Source: Planctomycetota bacterium (GTDB lineage: Bacteria > Planctomycetota > JAPUJT01). Taken from it: a DNA stretch of 64,000 nt. Shown in pieces: positions 44,697 to 53,037 of this stretch (position 1 is the first letter of the stretch; every line of letters starts with the position of its first letter). Below the pieces are notes generated by a model that was given only the letters and a program-made list of their open reading frames with translations, searched no databases and had not been told where the DNA came from. The position numbers were made by a program, and so were the translations under genes. The stretch covers positions 42,992-106,991 of the forward strand of contig JAPUJT010000185.1 in assembly GCA_027296055.1 (NCBI GenBank), read 5' to 3'.

Positions 44697-45628
44697 GCGA
44701 AGATTACCTCTGGGACAGATCGGGGAAGCCGGATCCGGAGATCCAACGAATCGAGTCTCTTCTCGGCCGCTACCGGTACCGGGGCGCGGAATCGAAAGGG
44801 AGAGTCCATAGATTCCGGATGCTCGTTGCCGCAGCCGCCGCGTTCCTCTTGCTTGCAACGGGCCTTTACCTTGCTCTCCGTGAAGGAGGACCGAGCTACG
44901 AGGTGGTCTACCTCGAGGGCGCCGCGCGGATCACTTCCGGGAAGGAGTCGCCGCCCAGCAATCGCGCCCGGGCAGGCGATATTATCCAGACGGACGGCTC
45001 CACACAGGCCGAGCTTACGATCGGATCGGCGGGCAAGGTCCGCCTGCTAGAGAACAGCCGGGTCGAGCTGGTAGATTGCGGGGAGAAAAACCATCGGCTG
45101 AATCTGGCCCGAGGATCCTTGCGGGCCAGGATCTATGCCGAGCCGCGCCTCTTCCAGATCGGCACACCGGCCGCCATAGCGGTGGATCTTGGGTGTATCT
45201 ATAAGCTCACCGTGGACAAATCCGACATCACGACCCTGACCGTCGAGACGGGCCGGGTCTCCCTGGAGATCAACGATCGAATGGTCTCTGTCCCCGGGGG
45301 CGCCGTTTGCCGCGCCGATCCGGTGAAAGGACTGGGCATCCCCTTCCGCGAGAAGTCGTCGAAGGCCCTGAAGAACGCGGTGATTGCGCTGGAGAACGAT
45401 CGAGAGAAGGCCCCCGCGCTCCTCCCGACATGCTTGGAAGCGGCGACAAACGCCGACACCATCACCCTCTGGCACCTCTTCGAGTTCCTGGAGGACGAGA
45501 AGGATCGCGGCGTTGTCTACGATCGCCTGGCCATGCTCTCCCCGCCACCCGCGGGCGTCACCCGCGAGGCGTGCGTCGGCCTGGATCGAGAGGCGCTGGA
45601 CGCCTGGAAGCAAGAGCAAGACTGGTAA
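44693..45628 (+). CDS. FecR-type single-pass membrane protein, putative anti-sigma factor
   Basis: 311 residues from a GTG overlapping the sigma stop (GTGA). A cytoplasmic N-terminus of about 40 residues precedes a membrane helix (LVAAAAAFLLLATGLYLALR, 43-62). An extracytoplasmic FecR-like beta domain (about 75-205) reads GDIIQTDGSTQAELTIG, LLENSRVEL and LARGSLRARIYAEPRLFQIG. The C-terminal 90 residues are helical. FecR-type proteins hold or activate ECF sigma factors in response to an outside signal. The N-terminal part lacks the classical zinc anti-sigma motif. A strong terminator follows. Confidence 0.88.
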   Translation: MSEDYLWDRSGKPDPEIQRIESLLGRYRYRGAESKGRVHRFRMLVAAAAAFLLLATGLYLALREGGPSYEVVYLEGAARITSGKESPPSNRARAGDIIQTDGSTQAELTIGSAGKVRLLENSRVELVDCGEKNHRLNLARGSLRARIYAEPRLFQIGTPAAIAVDLGCIYKLTVDKSDITTLTVETGRVSLEINDRMVSVPGGAVCRADPVKGLGIPFREKSSKALKNAVIALENDREKAPALLPTCLEAATNADTITLWHLFEFLEDEKDRGVVYDRLAMLSPPPAGVTREACVGLDREALDAWKQEQDW

Positions 45629-45650
45629 ACTACCCTGTCGGGTATACGCG

Positions 45651-45688
45651 ACGGCGGCCTCGGAAGATCCGAGGCCGCCGTTCTTTTT
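45651..45688 (+). terminator. Rho-independent terminator of the sigma/FecR operon
   Basis: ACGGCGGCCTCGG pairs with CCGAGGCCGCCGT around the loop AAGAT, followed by TTCTTTTT: a 13-bp perfect GC stem with a T-run, 23 bases after the FecR-type stop codon. Confidence 0.95.
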
Positions 45689-45711
45689 ATAGGTGTATAC
45701 GCGTTCCAGGA

Positions 45712-47787
45712 CTACGGGTGTGTCGCGTATCCGATGCCGCCCTGGCCGAAGCCGCCCTCCGCGGCGTACCAGATCTGCGCAGGGGAGGAGGAGAACCAGG
45801 CAGTCCCGAAGTGCGCCTGGTCATCCCAGGAGCCCGGGGCGCCGAGGTCGAAGATGGGCACCGGCATCCCCGCTCCGTCCTGGAGCTTGGACCAACTGGT
45901 ACCGTTCGTGGAGAAGGCATAGCCGATCATCGGCGGGACCAACCCGCCGCCGACCGAGAGGGCTCCCGTGTAGAGCATCCGGTACGTCGAGGGACCATCC
46001 TGAACGACGCTCGGGAACCCGACGCCTACGGCGTCGAAAGAACCGGCCGTCGGGCGCAGGATTGGGTTGCCGGAGTACTTCGTCCAGTTCAGGCCGTCGC
46101 TCGATGTGGCGTAACCCGCCTGGACGAGTCCGGTCGGACCGAAGACGTTCACGGCGGTGTACCACATCTTGAAGGTGCTGCCATCCAGGAGGACCGAAGC
46201 GTAGGCCACGGCTCCGGCGTCCCAGCCCCCTGAAGGACCGACGGTCAGGACCGGATTGAAGGGAGACTTCGTCCAGTTCGACCCGTCCGTGGAGGTGGCG
46301 AGACCGATCGCGAGGGCCCCGAAGAAGTCCTCGCCGTTGTAGTACATCGTGTACGTCCCGCTGAGCGAATCGTAGATGACGTGAGGGCCGGAGACTCCGG
46401 CTTCATCCCACTCTCCAGGATTCCCCGGTGAGAGCACCGGAGTTCCGAACTTCGACCAGCTGGCCCCGTCAGATGAATTGGCGAACCCGATCTGTTCCGT
46501 GCCGGTCGCTTGATCCACGCCGATGAACCACATCTCGTACTGAGAAACTCCACTGGCAGGCCCGAGAACGCTCGGATCCTCGACGTAATCATCATCCCAG
46601 TTGGTCGGTGAGGACGGGACGATGACCGGGTTCGAAGGAAACTTGACCCAACCCTCCTCGATCGTGAGGACGGCCGTGTCGAAGGCGCCCAGGTTGGCGC
46701 CTCCTGTCGGATTCGTCAGCAATAGATCGATCGTCTCGTTGCCCTCGAAGAGGACATCGTCGACGATCCCGATCGCGATGGTCTTGTCGGTGGTGTCGCC
46801 GTCGTTCCAGGTGAGCATTCCGGGCGGGGCGGTGAAGTCAGATCCGGACTGCGCGGTGTTGCCCGTCGCACTGTAGTTGACCGTGACCATTCCGACGCTG
46901 CCGCCGCTGCGGGTGACGGTGATATCGATGGTGGGGGCAAAGGCGCTGACGAAGTAGCTGGAGGTCGAAAACTCCAGGTCGCCAAAGGAATCGTTGTCCG
47001 CGATGGTGACGACCGCGCTGCTCTGCGTACCGAGGACGGCTCCCCCTATGGGGTTGGAGAGGTCCAGATCGAAGGCCTCGTCGCTTTCGGCGAGCGTGTC
47101 ATCGCTGATGTCCACGGTAAACGTCTGGCTCGTCGAATCCCCGTCTGCCCAGCTCAGAGTCCCCGAGGTGGCGGTGAAATCGGCCGGGGAGGTGGCCGTG
47201 TCGTCCGTGGTGGCGAAATCGACCGATATCGCCCCGGTGCTTCCACCGGTGCGCGTGACGTCGATCGTCGCCGTCCCGATTCCTTCATTGAAAGCGAACG
47301 TGGGTCCGCTGAACTGAAGGGCTCCTGCCGGGGGGGTGTCGTCGTCCAGAATGGTGAGGACGGCGGTCGCCTGGGCCCCGATAACGGCTCCCGTCGATGG
47401 ATTGCTCAGGGTCAGGGTGACCATCTCGTCCCCTTCCATGAAGTTGTCATCCATCACGATGACCGTGAAATTCTTGTCGGTCGAATCGCTCGCTGCCCAG
47501 GTCAAGGTGCCCGAGGTGGCGGTGTAGTCCGCCCCGGCGACCGCGGTGCTGTCCGACGTGGCAAAATCGACGAAGATGGCATTGGACATCCGATCCGTTC
47601 GGGTAACCGAGATCGTGACCGAGACGCCTGACTCGTTGACCGTGTAGGAGGCGGCCGAGAAATCCAGAGTGGCGTTGCTCTGACCCTTCTTGCTGCTGCT
47701 GCTGCCGCCGCCGCACGAGGCGACCGACATTGCCAGAGCCACCGTCAGGCCAAAGAAGATGAGGATTCGGGAAAGAACGAGACGCAT
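45712..47787 (-). CDS. Calx-beta lipoprotein with beta-propeller-like C-terminus
   Basis: 691 residues from the ATG at 47787 (GGAGG). A lipoprotein signal ends at SVASC. Three Calx-beta repeats follow (about 40-365), each with VTISVTRTD/GG, DFATxDxTAxxxxDF/YTAxxGTLxW and DDxxxExxExxxLxLSNP. Residues about 375-691 form repeated WDDDxVxxPSV...YxMWFIG...IGFAxSxDGxxWxK blades, as in five-bladed glycosidase-like propellers (GH43/DUF377-type). Calx-beta modules bind calcium and mediate adhesion; the propeller may bind or act on glycans. It is exported and surface-exposed by inference. A very strong terminator of the convergent operon lies just beyond its 3' end. Confidence 0.87.
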   Translation of the reverse strand: MRLVLSRILIFFGLTVALAMSVASCGGGSSSSKKGQSNATLDFSAASYTVNESGVSVTISVTRTDRMSNAIFVDFATSDSTAVAGADYTATSGTLTWAASDSTDKNFTVIVMDDNFMEGDEMVTLTLSNPSTGAVIGAQATAVLTILDDDTPPAGALQFSGPTFAFNEGIGTATIDVTRTGGSTGAISVDFATTDDTATSPADFTATSGTLSWADGDSTSQTFTVDISDDTLAESDEAFDLDLSNPIGGAVLGTQSSAVVTIADNDSFGDLEFSTSSYFVSAFAPTIDITVTRSGGSVGMVTVNYSATGNTAQSGSDFTAPPGMLTWNDGDTTDKTIAIGIVDDVLFEGNETIDLLLTNPTGGANLGAFDTAVLTIEEGWVKFPSNPVIVPSSPTNWDDDYVEDPSVLGPASGVSQYEMWFIGVDQATGTEQIGFANSSDGASWSKFGTPVLSPGNPGEWDEAGVSGPHVIYDSLSGTYTMYYNGEDFFGALAIGLATSTDGSNWTKSPFNPVLTVGPSGGWDAGAVAYASVLLDGSTFKMWYTAVNVFGPTGLVQAGYATSSDGLNWTKYSGNPILRPTAGSFDAVGVGFPSVVQDGPSTYRMLYTGALSVGGGLVPPMIGYAFSTNGTSWSKLQDGAGMPVPIFDLGAPGSWDDQAHFGTAWFSSSPAQIWYAAEGGFGQGGIGYATHP

Positions 47788-48020
47788 GAAAACCTCCGCT
47801 GGAAAGACCGGAACAGGAAGAATTGGACTCCCCAGCCGTTCTCCCGTCTCATTCGGATGTGTTGGGAGGAAGTCTACCCCATGCCCCAAAAATAGGCCAA
47901 CCGACGGGTTCGAGCCGTCCTCGGCGTGCGCAGGATCGACCGCTCCCCGGTGGATAGAATGGGGGGAAACGGCCGGCGGGATCGGCTAGGATTCCGGGGA
48001 TAAAGCCTGAGGGAGGGGCG

Positions 48021-48983
48021 ATGATGCTGGTCTTGGCGAGGTATTTCGATCTTGTGGCCGAGTTGATCGGAGGGGGCGTGCCCCTTCTCGAGGCGATGGA
48101 GCTGGCCCGAACTGAAACCGATGATGAGGGGCTGAAGGACGCTCTCGGTTCCGTCGTCCAGCGCATTCGCGAGGGGGAGGGCCTTGCCGACTCGCTGGAG
48201 AGATGTCCGGGCGTTATTCCCGCCTTCGCGATCGGCATGATCCGCTTCGGCGAACACAACGGCTGCCTGGACCGTACCTTCGCCTATCTCGGGAGACCGG
48301 ACGGACTGACGACCCTCGGTCGCCTGGATACCGACGACCGTCGCCGGCGGATGTTCGATTGGCTCTCCCATCTCCTGAATTGGGGTGAGAATCTGATCAA
48401 GGCCCTGAGAGTCGTGCGATCTGGGGTGGAGAAGGAGTCCCGGGCGGAAGGCCTGGATCGAATCGTCGCTGCACTCGAGGGAGGCAGGCACTTCGCGGAG
48501 GCTATCGAGGGTCACACTCGGATCTTTCCCGAGCCGTTGCCGACAATGATCGCCTTGGCCGAAGAGGCAGGCTGTCTCGATCGCCTCTTCGCCTCCCTCG
48601 CAGAAGATCTGCGCGGGGGAGCCCTCCGTCTCGCCGAGGAAGATGAGTCGCCAGACCCCGGAGATTCCAGAGAGGCCGTGAAGAAGTTCCACTTCCTGAT
48701 GGCGCTCTGCCTGGAGAACGGAATGCCCTATCCACAGGCCCTGGACTTCTTGTCCGGCGTGGAGGGCCATACCGAACTATCCGGATGCCTTCGTGAAATG
48801 GTCGAGGCGAATCGTCAGGAGGGGTGGGACATGATCCCGGTCATGGAGAGACACCCCCACCTCTTCCCCCCCTCCGCCACCCGGATGATCGCGGTCAGCG
48901 TGATGGCGGGGCGCCCGGACGAGACACACCGGAAGATCGCCAGGGGGATGGCTCGAGGCCTCTTCCTTCCTGCCCGGAGCTAA
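48021..48983 (+). CDS. soluble protein with three GspF-type (T2SF) cytoplasmic domains and no membrane helices
   Basis: 320 residues; GGAGGGGCG precedes ATGATG at 48021. Three successive domains follow the GspF cytoplasmic pattern. Copy 1 is about 6-95 (AELIGGGVPLLEAMELARTE, IREGEGLADSLERCPGVIPA). Copy 2 is about 110-200 (FDWLSHLLNWGENLIKALRV, LEGGRHFAEAIEGHTRIFPE). Copy 3 is about 218-310 (FLMALCLENGMPYPQALDFL, RQEGWDMIPVMERHPHLFPP). In true GspF/PilC proteins each such domain is followed by membrane helices; here none is present, so the protein should be cytoplasmic. It may act as an adaptor or competitor in platform assembly. It is far from the GspF tandem set. Confidence 0.82.
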   Translation: MMLVLARYFDLVAELIGGGVPLLEAMELARTETDDEGLKDALGSVVQRIREGEGLADSLERCPGVIPAFAIGMIRFGEHNGCLDRTFAYLGRPDGLTTLGRLDTDDRRRRMFDWLSHLLNWGENLIKALRVVRSGVEKESRAEGLDRIVAALEGGRHFAEAIEGHTRIFPEPLPTMIALAEEAGCLDRLFASLAEDLRGGALRLAEEDESPDPGDSREAVKKFHFLMALCLENGMPYPQALDFLSGVEGHTELSGCLREMVEANRQEGWDMIPVMERHPHLFPPSATRMIAVSVMAGRPDETHRKIARGMARGLFLPARS

Positions 48984-49015
48984 CGATACTGCCGGAAAGC
49001 CCCGACACGAAGATG

Positions 49016-49136
49016 TATAATCTCCTCTCCCGATGAACCGGGCCGGCGGCCACGCCGGCTGTCGAATCGGGGAAGGCTTCACCTTCCGGATCTGTGTGCC
49101 CTCTCGTTTATGACCCCCGAAAGGGGAGGAGGACTT
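49016..49136 (+). promoter_or_regulatory. TATAAT box and structured leader before the membrane protein at 49140
   Basis: TATAAT occurs at 49016-49021 with no good -35 box. Downstream is a nested inverted repeat (TCCCGAT ... ATCGGGGA enclosing CCGGCG-GCCA-CGCCGG), then GGAAGG-CTTCA-CCTTCC, all before the ribosome binding site. This fits a folded 5' leader, but I cannot match it to a known riboswitch class. Confidence 0.4.
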
Positions 49137-49139
49137 GTG

Positions 49140-49715
49140 ATGAAGAAGATTCTCCTGGGAGCCGTCCTTGCGGCAGTCGTCGTGTTCGCATGGGGAGCCG
49201 TCGCCCGCATGGCGACGCCGCTCGGGCACATGGGAATCAAGAAGATGGAATCGGAAGGCGCCGTGCTCAGCGCGACGCAGCACACGATCGACGATCCCGG
49301 TTTTTACTTCTTCCCGGGCATCGATAGGGACCGGAAGCTTAGCGACGCCGAAGAAGAGGCATGGAATGCGAAGTACGAGGCGGGACCCCGAGGAATTCTC
49401 ATCTATGAGCCAAAAGGGGGAAAGGCGATGTCCCCGACACAGCTCCTCACGCAGTTCGTGATAAACTTCGCCGCCGGATTGGTCGCCGCCATTCTCCTGT
49501 CGATGACATCGGTTACTTTCCCCAAGCGTGTCCTGTTCGTGACCTTGCTCGGGGTCTTCTCGTGGCTTGTCCTGAGCCTCCCCTATTGGAACTGGTACTT
49601 CTTCCCGATGACCTTCGTCCTCGCCGAGGGAATCATGCAGACCGTCGGCTGGCTGCTCGGGGGGATTGTCCTCGCGGCAGTGGTCAAACCCGCCAAGGCA
49701 TCAGGCGCCTCCTGA
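49140..49715 (+). CDS. uncharacterised membrane protein
   Basis: 191 residues; GGAGGAGG lies seven bases before the ATG (a GTG sits directly in front of it). One helix at the N-terminus (ILLGAVLAAVVVFAWGAVAR) is followed by an extracytoplasmic domain of about 80 residues with HTIDDPGFYFFPGIDRDRKL. Three further helices (about 105-125, 130-150, 160-182) and a short tail follow. I do not recognise the function. There is no partner on the same strand. Confidence 0.8.
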   Translation: MKKILLGAVLAAVVVFAWGAVARMATPLGHMGIKKMESEGAVLSATQHTIDDPGFYFFPGIDRDRKLSDAEEEAWNAKYEAGPRGILIYEPKGGKAMSPTQLLTQFVINFAAGLVAAILLSMTSVTFPKRVLFVTLLGVFSWLVLSLPYWNWYFFPMTFVLAEGIMQTVGWLLGGIVLAAVVKPAKASGAS

Positions 49716-49736
49716 GAGACGGGGAGACTCATCTCG

Positions 49737-51560
49737 TCAGGGAAATGTATATTCGTCCGCCGTGCTGGTCTCCCCGGAGGGGCTCTGCTCTCCCCCGGCC
49801 AGGAGGACCGTATCGTCGGGGGTGTTCAGGATGCCATCGGCACCCGGCAGTCGAGCCGAGGCGTGCCACGAGCGGAGATCACCCATCTGGCCTGAACTCG
49901 TTGCGATCACGTTCCCGCACGCCAGGCAAGGACCGGGTGTGTCGATTGTGATGTAACCTGTCGGGCCCCGGGACATGGTGATGATCATCCCGTTCCGGTT
50001 GTAGCCCGTCCGGGTCGGAGGGGGCGATGAGAACGAGTTTCCTCCAGAGTAGATGATCGCAAGGCGCGCCGGCGAGAACACCGCATTCGCCCCGATTCCA
50101 CCGATGCTGGATTGGCAGCAGTTCGGATCGCCAAGCGGGTAGACCTGGTTGATCTCTCCCTGCGGCAGCGTCGGCAACCCGATCAGCGTCGTATTGTCGA
50201 TATCGAGAACGGCCATCGAAAGATTGGCCGCGGGGCTGTCCTCTATCAGGCTGAAGCCCGCGGCGCCAGCGGCGATCCCGCCGAATCTCGTGGGGAGGGA
50301 GCCGCTGAGCCCGCCGAGGAAGGCGACCTGGCTGAAAGTGGTATTGATTCCTATGAAGAACGACTCATGTCCGATCCGCGCCGGCTCGGCGATTGCGCCG
50401 CTGATACCTACCGTTCTCCAGGCTCCGGGGAGCGTCTGGCCACTCATGAGCCGGGTCGTCTCGTTCGGGTAGAAGACGAGGACGCTGTTGGTGATGGTGG
50501 TGATGTCTCTCGAGCCCCGATCTCCGAGGACACCCCCGATCACGAGGAGAAGATCGTCGCCGTCGCCCAGGATCCCGTTAGGCCCCGGGATGGCGGTCGC
50601 CGAATGATAGGCGCGCGGAGTCCCATCGACGCTGGTCGTGGCCTGCAGTGGCGTATTCTGCCGCCAGAGGCCGTTCAATAGGTTCAGGCTCTCGGCCGAG
50701 TCTGTCACTTTCTGGCCCACAGTATCGGTGAAGCCACCGGCCGCCAGAATCTCTCCGCTAGCGAGCAACGTCGCCGTGTGCCCGACCCGGGGCGTCACCA
50801 TCTGCTGGACGACGCTGTAGGTTCCTGTGGCGGACCTCCAGACCTCGGCGGACTGGAGAGGAGCGGGATCGAAGGCCCCGGACCTCACACCTCCGATCAC
50901 CACGATGTCTCCCACCGGGGTGAGGGTTGCCGTGTGGTGCCTCCTCCCGTTTCCGAGAAGACCGCTGAGGGAGAACTCGGCGGTCCGCTGATCGTAGATC
51001 TCGGTCTCCTGAAGCGCTGTGATTCCTCCGGACGAGCCGCCGATCAGGACCACCAGACCGCCGCATTGCTGCGGCAGAGTGGTGGCCGTCATGCTGTCCT
51101 TGGGCTGTTGCAGGAAGGGCGTCTGCAACGTCGGATTGCGCGATGTGAGGGTGTCGACACGCGTAAAAGTGTCAGGCGGCAGGGCGGGAACGGAGAGCGG
51201 TATCGTCGCGCCGGAAATCTCGTCGGACAGGTCGCCCTCGCCGATGGAGTCGAAGGCCGCCACGGCGTAGTAGTACGTCGTCCCGTTCGTGAGACCGGTG
51301 TGCACGAACCCACTGGTCACTCCCGGGATCCTCTGACTTGTCCGGTCGACTCCCGGAACGGTTTGCCAGTAGAGGTTGTATCCGATCGCCCCGGTCACAG
51401 GGGTCCAGGTCAGGGTTATCTCGTAGCAGCCGCCCGTGGCGGAGAGATTCGTGGGGGCATCGGGAAAAGAAGGGGGGGGTGTCTTCGACGAGCTACGATC
51501 GTCGCCGCAGCCGAGCAAATAGAGGGTAAGCGCCGCCGAGGCAAAGGTGACCCAACGCAT
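49737..51560 (-). CDS. lipoprotein with fibronectin type III and Kelch/galactose-oxidase-like repeats
   Basis: 607 residues from the ATG at 51560 (GGAGG). The signal ends at YLLGC. A fibronectin III domain (about 37-125) has PTNLSATGGCYEITLTWTPV and YNLYWQ...TYYYAVAAFDSIGEGDLS. The remainder contains repeated HTATLTPVGDIVVIGGVRSG and HTATLLASGEILAAGGFTDT units, which are Kelch-type propeller blades. It is exported and probably binds protein or polysaccharide partners. It ends close to the convergent membrane protein gene. Confidence 0.88.
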   Translation of the reverse strand: MRWVTFASAALTLYLLGCGDDRSSSKTPPPSFPDAPTNLSATGGCYEITLTWTPVTGAIGYNLYWQTVPGVDRTSQRIPGVTSGFVHTGLTNGTTYYYAVAAFDSIGEGDLSDEISGATIPLSVPALPPDTFTRVDTLTSRNPTLQTPFLQQPKDSMTATTLPQQCGGLVVLIGGSSGGITALQETEIYDQRTAEFSLSGLLGNGRRHHTATLTPVGDIVVIGGVRSGAFDPAPLQSAEVWRSATGTYSVVQQMVTPRVGHTATLLASGEILAAGGFTDTVGQKVTDSAESLNLLNGLWRQNTPLQATTSVDGTPRAYHSATAIPGPNGILGDGDDLLLVIGGVLGDRGSRDITTITNSVLVFYPNETTRLMSGQTLPGAWRTVGISGAIAEPARIGHESFFIGINTTFSQVAFLGGLSGSLPTRFGGIAAGAAGFSLIEDSPAANLSMAVLDIDNTTLIGLPTLPQGEINQVYPLGDPNCCQSSIGGIGANAVFSPARLAIIYSGGNSFSSPPPTRTGYNRNGMIITMSRGPTGYITIDTPGPCLACGNVIATSSGQMGDLRSWHASARLPGADGILNTPDDTVLLAGGEQSPSGETSTADEYTFP

Positions 51561-51720
51561 GGCAGCCTCCGGAATACAATCAAAATGCCCGGGCCGCCCC
51601 GACCAGCACCCCTCTGGCGAGGGCCTCATCCTAACCGATCCCGGATGGGGGTTTCAACAGGGGGGGGCGGAGATGTGAGAAGGCGGGCCGGCCGTGCTGC
51701 CGGGGGAAACCCATCGAACG

Positions 51721-51750
51721 AAAAGCCCCGACCCTTGCAGATCGGGGCCT
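51721..51750 (-). terminator. Rho-independent terminator of the RRM gene
   Basis: On the minus strand GCCCCGA pairs with TCGGGGC around a 10-base loop and is followed by TTTTC. It lies just downstream of the RRM gene's stop codon at 51776. Confidence 0.8.
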
Positions 51751-51775
51751 TCCAGGAATTCCGTCGTCTCGGCTA

Positions 51776-52066
51776 CTACCAGCCTCTGTGGCCGCCGCCA
51801 CCGCCGCCGCCGGAGGGACGCGGAGCCCTCCGACGGGCCTCGTTCACGTTGACAGACCGGCCAGCAATATCGGTCGAGTTCAGACCTTCGATCGCCTTGC
51901 GGGCCTCATCGTCGCTGCCCATCTCGACGAACCCGAAGCCACGAGGCTGTCCCGTGGTGCGATCCGTGATGATGTTGACCGAAGAGACTGGCCCGAACTT
52001 CTCGAACGCTTCCCGAATATCATTCTCGGAAGCGTCGAAAGACAGGTTGCCTACATAGATATTCAT
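51776..52066 (-). CDS. RRM RNA-binding protein
   Basis: 96 residues from the ATG at 52066 (GGAGG). A single RRM fold: RNP2 is IYVGNLSF near the start, RNP1 is RGFGFVEM in the third strand, and NVNEARRRAPR leads to a Gly-rich tail (a run of Gly then HRGW). Bacterial RRM proteins of this length (Rbp/Glycine-rich type) bind RNA in the cytoplasm and are often cold-inducible. The upstream 180 bases are free of other genes and may hold a regulated leader; the terminator after it shows a monocistronic unit. Confidence 0.95.
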   Translation of the reverse strand: MNIYVGNLSFDASENDIREAFEKFGPVSSVNIITDRTTGQPRGFGFVEMGSDDEARKAIEGLNSTDIAGRSVNVNEARRRAPRPSGGGGGGGHRGW

Positions 52067-52226
52067 TTCCCAGAGCCTCCAGGAAAGTAGAGAAAGGAAA
52101 AGGTTTTCCGGAAGGCTTTCAATCGAGAGTGCTGAAAGGAGTGATCCTTCGGCAGGGCGATCAGGGACTTCCCACACGGAAATGATTCTACTGTTTGCCC
52201 TCGGAGGGCTCAACCTCCCCCCGGGG

Positions 52227-52246
52227 TTTCATGACGCGCACCAAAA
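52227..52246 (+). repeat. half-copy of the accessory-region hairpin repeat
   Basis: TTTCATGACGCGCACCAAAA repeats the left half of the complete hairpin copies at 55.8, 57.9 and 59.8 kb. The right half is absent. It directly follows the end of the small zinc-ribbon gene. Confidence 0.7.
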
Positions 52247-52253
52247 TCCCTGG

Positions 52254-52490
52254 TCAGGTGTTTTCATGGGGTACTGCGTAAAGCTGAATTCTGTTGCACT
52301 GAGAGCAAGCGAAGCCACGTACATAGCCCTCTGACTGAATCGCGCGCGAGAAAATGGAATGTTTGGAGCCAATCGCTGCGTACGCGAGCTCTTGATGAAC
52401 GGCTGGATCTCCAGCCAGGTGAGTGTGCGTGGCATCCAGAAGTCTTACCTCTTGAAGTTCTACTTTGCACTGTGGGCAAGTAGTATCCAT
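52254..52490 (-). CDS. small zinc-ribbon protein
   Basis: 78 residues from the ATG at 52490, set by GGAGGAGAAGT upstream. Two CxxC pairs near the ends (TTCPQCKVEL at the start, FACSQCNRIQLY near the end) make a zinc ribbon, with a helical middle segment. No enzymatic motif is seen. It shares a repeated leader sequence (near 52516) with the membrane-protein gene at 56180. First on the left of the accessory region. Confidence 0.75.
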   Translation of the reverse strand: MDTTCPQCKVELQEVRLLDATHTHLAGDPAVHQELAYAAIGSKHSIFSRAIQSEGYVRGFACSQCNRIQLYAVPHENT

Positions 52491-52515
52491 TACTTCTCCT
52501 CCAAGGAAATGATCG

Positions 52516-52539
52516 ACCTGACGGATCGGGCGCTCAGCT
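52516..52539. repeat. leader repeat, copy 1
   Basis: 24 bases (ACCTGACGGATCGGGCGCTCAGCT) differ at two positions from 56701-56724. Both copies lie a few to some tens of bases upstream of minus-strand small genes. A related piece is found at 58645-58661. Confidence 0.65.
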
Positions 52540-52552
52540 ACCCGCCGACCAG

Positions 52553-52987
52553 TTAGCAGATCCATAACCCCCCGGTCGCAAGAAAGCCTGCCAAAGCTGG
52601 AATGTCGAGGGCATAGGAGCACCATGTACCAACGTGGCGCCACCGCCTTCTGGAGGCAGGGTTCTTCGCAGTCCGATCGAGAAAGAACCAGATGAGTATC
52701 CACCACTCCAACAGGCGTACGGGATACAGCCCGGCATAGAGAAGGAAGGAAATCCACGGTACAGCTCCGAGCGACGGGATCGCAGTGATGACCATGGTGG
52801 TGGCGAGCCCGTATGCGAAGCCGAACGCTACCCCGATACCGGTTCGCGTGAGTCCGAGGGTGAAGGCTGAAACGCCCGCTTCGGGGTATGACTTCTTCAT
52901 CCGGATGGTCAGCGCTGTATAGCCGATGAATTTGACGGCGGCAAAGGTGCTAAAACCAATCACCGGGTCGGTAAGTCCGCCTGGCAT
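52553..52987 (-). CDS. small polytopic membrane protein
   Basis: 144 residues; GAGGAAGACATC precedes the ATG. About three or four membrane helices are predicted by eye (FSTFAAVKFIGYTALTI, IGVAFGFAYGLATTMVITAI, WISFLLYAGLYPVRLLEWWI, and a C-terminal LAGFLATGGLWIC). The family is not recognised. It belongs to the accessory cluster of small membrane proteins and lipoproteins. Confidence 0.75.
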   Translation of the reverse strand: MPGGLTDPVIGFSTFAAVKFIGYTALTIRMKKSYPEAGVSAFTLGLTRTGIGVAFGFAYGLATTMVITAIPSLGAVPWISFLLYAGLYPVRLLEWWILIWFFLDRTAKNPASRRRWRHVGTWCSYALDIPALAGFLATGGLWIC

Positions 52988-53037
52988 GATGTCTTCCTCT
53001 CGTGTCTCGTCGATCGGGCGTCAAACGGACCGGGCGC

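Noticed and set aside
47905..47935. T-arm-like sequence near 47912 suggesting a tRNA
   Set aside because: GACGG-GTTCGAG-CCGTC is present, but acceptor, D-arm and anticodon arms are not, and the stem register does not fit a tRNA.
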